A DNA stretch of 64,000 nt from Streptomyces collinus Tu 365 (lineage in GTDB: Bacteria; Actinomycetota; Actinomycetes; Streptomycetales; Streptomycetaceae). The notes beneath the pieces were generated by a model. That model saw nothing but the letters and a program-made list of their open reading frames with translations. It ran no database searches and was not told where the DNA came from. Position numbers and translations under genes: made by a program. The DNA is taken from assembly GCF_000444875.1 (NCBI RefSeq), contig NC_021985.1, forward strand, positions 5,972,170 to 6,036,169, in the 5' to 3' direction. Every line of letters starts with the position of its first letter. Position 1 is the stretch's first letter. Positions 62,984 through 64,000 of the stretch are shown piece after piece.

Positions 62984-63265
62984 ATGAGCGAGGATGTTCG
63001 ACTGGTCGCCTGGGTGCGCGGACGCGTCCAAGGTGTGGGTTTCCGCTGGTTCACGCGGGCCAAGGCGCTGGAGATCGGCGGCTTGAGTGGTTTTGCTCTC
63101 AATCTGGGCGACGGCCGCGTGCAGGTCGTCGCCGAGGGCGCGCGGCACGGCTGCGAGGGACTGCTCGACTGGCTCCAGGGCGACGACACGCCCGGACGCG
63201 TCGACGGAGTCACCGAGATCTGGGACACACCCCGTGGCGGCTACGACGGCTTCGCCATCCGCTGA
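62984..63265 (+). CDS. acyP: acylphosphatase
   Basis: A 93-residue acylphosphatase. RGRVQGVGFRWFT carries the phosphate-loop Arg, and GFALNLGDGRVQVVAEG the catalytic Asn. It hydrolyses acyl phosphates. ATG at 62984. By recollection it directly precedes smc-region genes in streptomycetes. Confidence 0.95.
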   Translation: MSEDVRLVAWVRGRVQGVGFRWFTRAKALEIGGLSGFALNLGDGRVQVVAEGARHGCEGLLDWLQGDDTPGRVDGVTEIWDTPRGGYDGFAIR

Positions 63266-63645
63266 ACCGATTCTGTAAATCCCCGCAGGCCCCGGGGGTG
63301 CAAGGTGTCAGAGGCATATGCCCCAAGCAGAAATGGCCTGGTGGTTGCCAAGAAGGGCGTGGCGTGGCAGGCTCCGCTGGAACAGCTGATCGTCACGCCC
63401 TGAGGGCCCCGTGGAAACAGCAGCGCCGCCGCCGGACGGCCGCGCGCGCCGGGTTCGCCCACCAATACAGGGCGTGATCGTGTTGACCGTCAAACTTTTT
63501 GGTGAGACGCTGAAAGCCCCGCGCACCTTAGCTGTTTGGCATGTAAGAACCGCAGAGCAACACCCAGTGTGCCAAGCACCACGGGTGCGAATCCCTCACG
63601 ACCCAACCGCATCGGTCGGTCACTCATTGTGGAGGACCATCCATC
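63266..63645. other. gap between acyP and the small coiled-coil gene
   Basis: 380 bases without a supported gene. A frame continuing acyP past its stop (63266-63403) stays open for 45 codons but has weak GC3. TTGACC at 63483 is a possible -35 element and the following 60 bases are AT-rich, so the promoter of the next gene is probably here. Confidence 0.45.
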
Positions 63646-63849
63646 ATGGCAAAGGCGCTTCTCGGTTACGTCGGCGGCTCCGACCCGCGACTCCTCGCCG
63701 AGATGCGACGGCTCCAGCAGCGCGTACAGGACCTGGAATCCGAACTCGGACGCATCCAGGCGGAGAACGAGGCGCTGACGGCTGCCGCTTCTCACGACAG
63801 GATCATGGAGAGCATCGACGCACACCAGGCGGAGCCTGCGCTCACCTGA
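63646..63849 (+). CDS. small coiled-coil protein
   Basis: A 67-residue protein with a strong GGAGG site eight bases before the ATG at 63646. MAKALLGYVGGSDPRLLAEM is followed by the heptad-patterned LQQRVQDLESELGRIQAENEAL, a coiled coil, and a polar tail. I recognise it only as a conserved streptomycete small protein. It ends ahead of a strong terminator, so it is a single-gene unit and probably well expressed. Confidence 0.85.
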   Translation: MAKALLGYVGGSDPRLLAEMRRLQQRVQDLESELGRIQAENEALTAAASHDRIMESIDAHQAEPALT

Positions 63850-63943
63850 TCGCTGCATTGCTCCACGACAGCACACGCAGCGGTTGGGGTGCCCGTATCA
63901 ACCGCACAGTGTCAGGCAATCGCAACCCGGTTGTCAGAGTTGC

Positions 63944-63965
63944 AAGGGACGCTTCGGCGTCCCTT
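63944..63965 (+). terminator. intrinsic terminator
   Basis: A perfect 9-bp stem AAGGGACGC/GCGTCCCTT with a TTCG tetraloop, followed by a pyrimidine, T-rich run (CTTTCTTTCTTTC). It is unusually canonical for a high-GC genome. Confidence 0.88.
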
Positions 63966-64000
63966 CTTTCTTTCTTTCCCCCGCGCATCCTTTCACTGTC

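Noticed and set aside
63560..63620. A tRNA-like T-arm (GGTGCGAATCCCTC) before the last small gene
   Set aside because: No matching acceptor, D-arm or anticodon stem can be formed around it.
1..64000. CRISPR arrays, insertion sequences or prophage
   Set aside because: No regularly spaced repeats, transposase or phage structural genes were seen anywhere in the window.

Overview
The window is a stretch of chromosome from a high-GC actinomycete, almost certainly a Streptomyces. The evidence is the strong third-position G/C in every gene, frequent GTG starts, two complete conservon (cvn) operons, a HupS-type histone-like protein with a lysine-rich tail, an actinobacterial acyl-CoA carboxylase beta/epsilon pair, and a gene order (cimA, pccB-pccE, cvn, gltX, ndgR-leuCD, hupS, cofC, plsC-gpsA-ddl, thiL-thiD, rpmB, recG-rsmD-coaD, rpmF-rnc-mutM, acyP) that I recall from the central core of Streptomyces chromosomes. 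That comparison is from memory and was not searched.

Layout. 1-14.2 kb holds the 3' part of citramalate synthase followed by an accessory, mostly secreted block: a GPP34 protein, a GH30 and a GH3 glycosidase transcribed divergently across a palindromic site, a TPM-like membrane protein, a DUF234 ATPase behind a nested repeat, a YceI protein, and a secreted M15-like peptidase coupled to a PL8 polysaccharide lyase. 14.4-16.2 kb is the acyl-CoA carboxylase pair. 16.3-26.9 kb carries two tandem conservons on the minus strand, each sensor (CvnA), roadblock protein (CvnB), DUF742 protein (CvnC) and small GTPase (CvnD). The two cvnD genes share long stretches identical at the nucleotide level. 26.9-28.6 kb is a gene-poor gap with one small repeat-containing peptide gene and decayed minus-strand gene remnants.

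28.6-45 kb is housekeeping: an FAH-family enzyme, gltX, a HAD phosphatase, a five-gene Gln/Glu tRNA array, the IclR regulator NdgR divergent from leuCD, hupS, cofC, the plsC-gpsA-ddl run, an Lrp-type ligand-binding domain, thiL-thiD and rpmB. 44.2-50.9 kb has a DAK2 (FakA-like) protein and, convergent to it, a translationally coupled pair: an HSP90-family ATPase followed by a large tetratricopeptide protein that carries a frameshift at about 47.46 kb. 51.1-58.5 kb is the recG-rsmD-coaD, coiled-coil septum-type protein, DUF177-rpmF-rnc and mutM block. 58.4-64 kb has an HxlR regulator divergent from a WrbA-like flavoprotein across a perfect palindrome, an AlkZ-like DNA glycosylase-type protein, a SUKH-like protein, a CAP-domain membrane protein, acylphosphatase and a short coiled-coil protein with a strong terminator.

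Branched-chain amino acid synthesis recurs (citramalate synthase, NdgR, LeuCD). The most unusual items are the HSP90-TPR module with its frameshift, the twin conservons with signs of gene conversion, the small protein with a duplicated ANPRRT motif, and several clean inverted repeats in divergent or upstream regions that are candidate operators.
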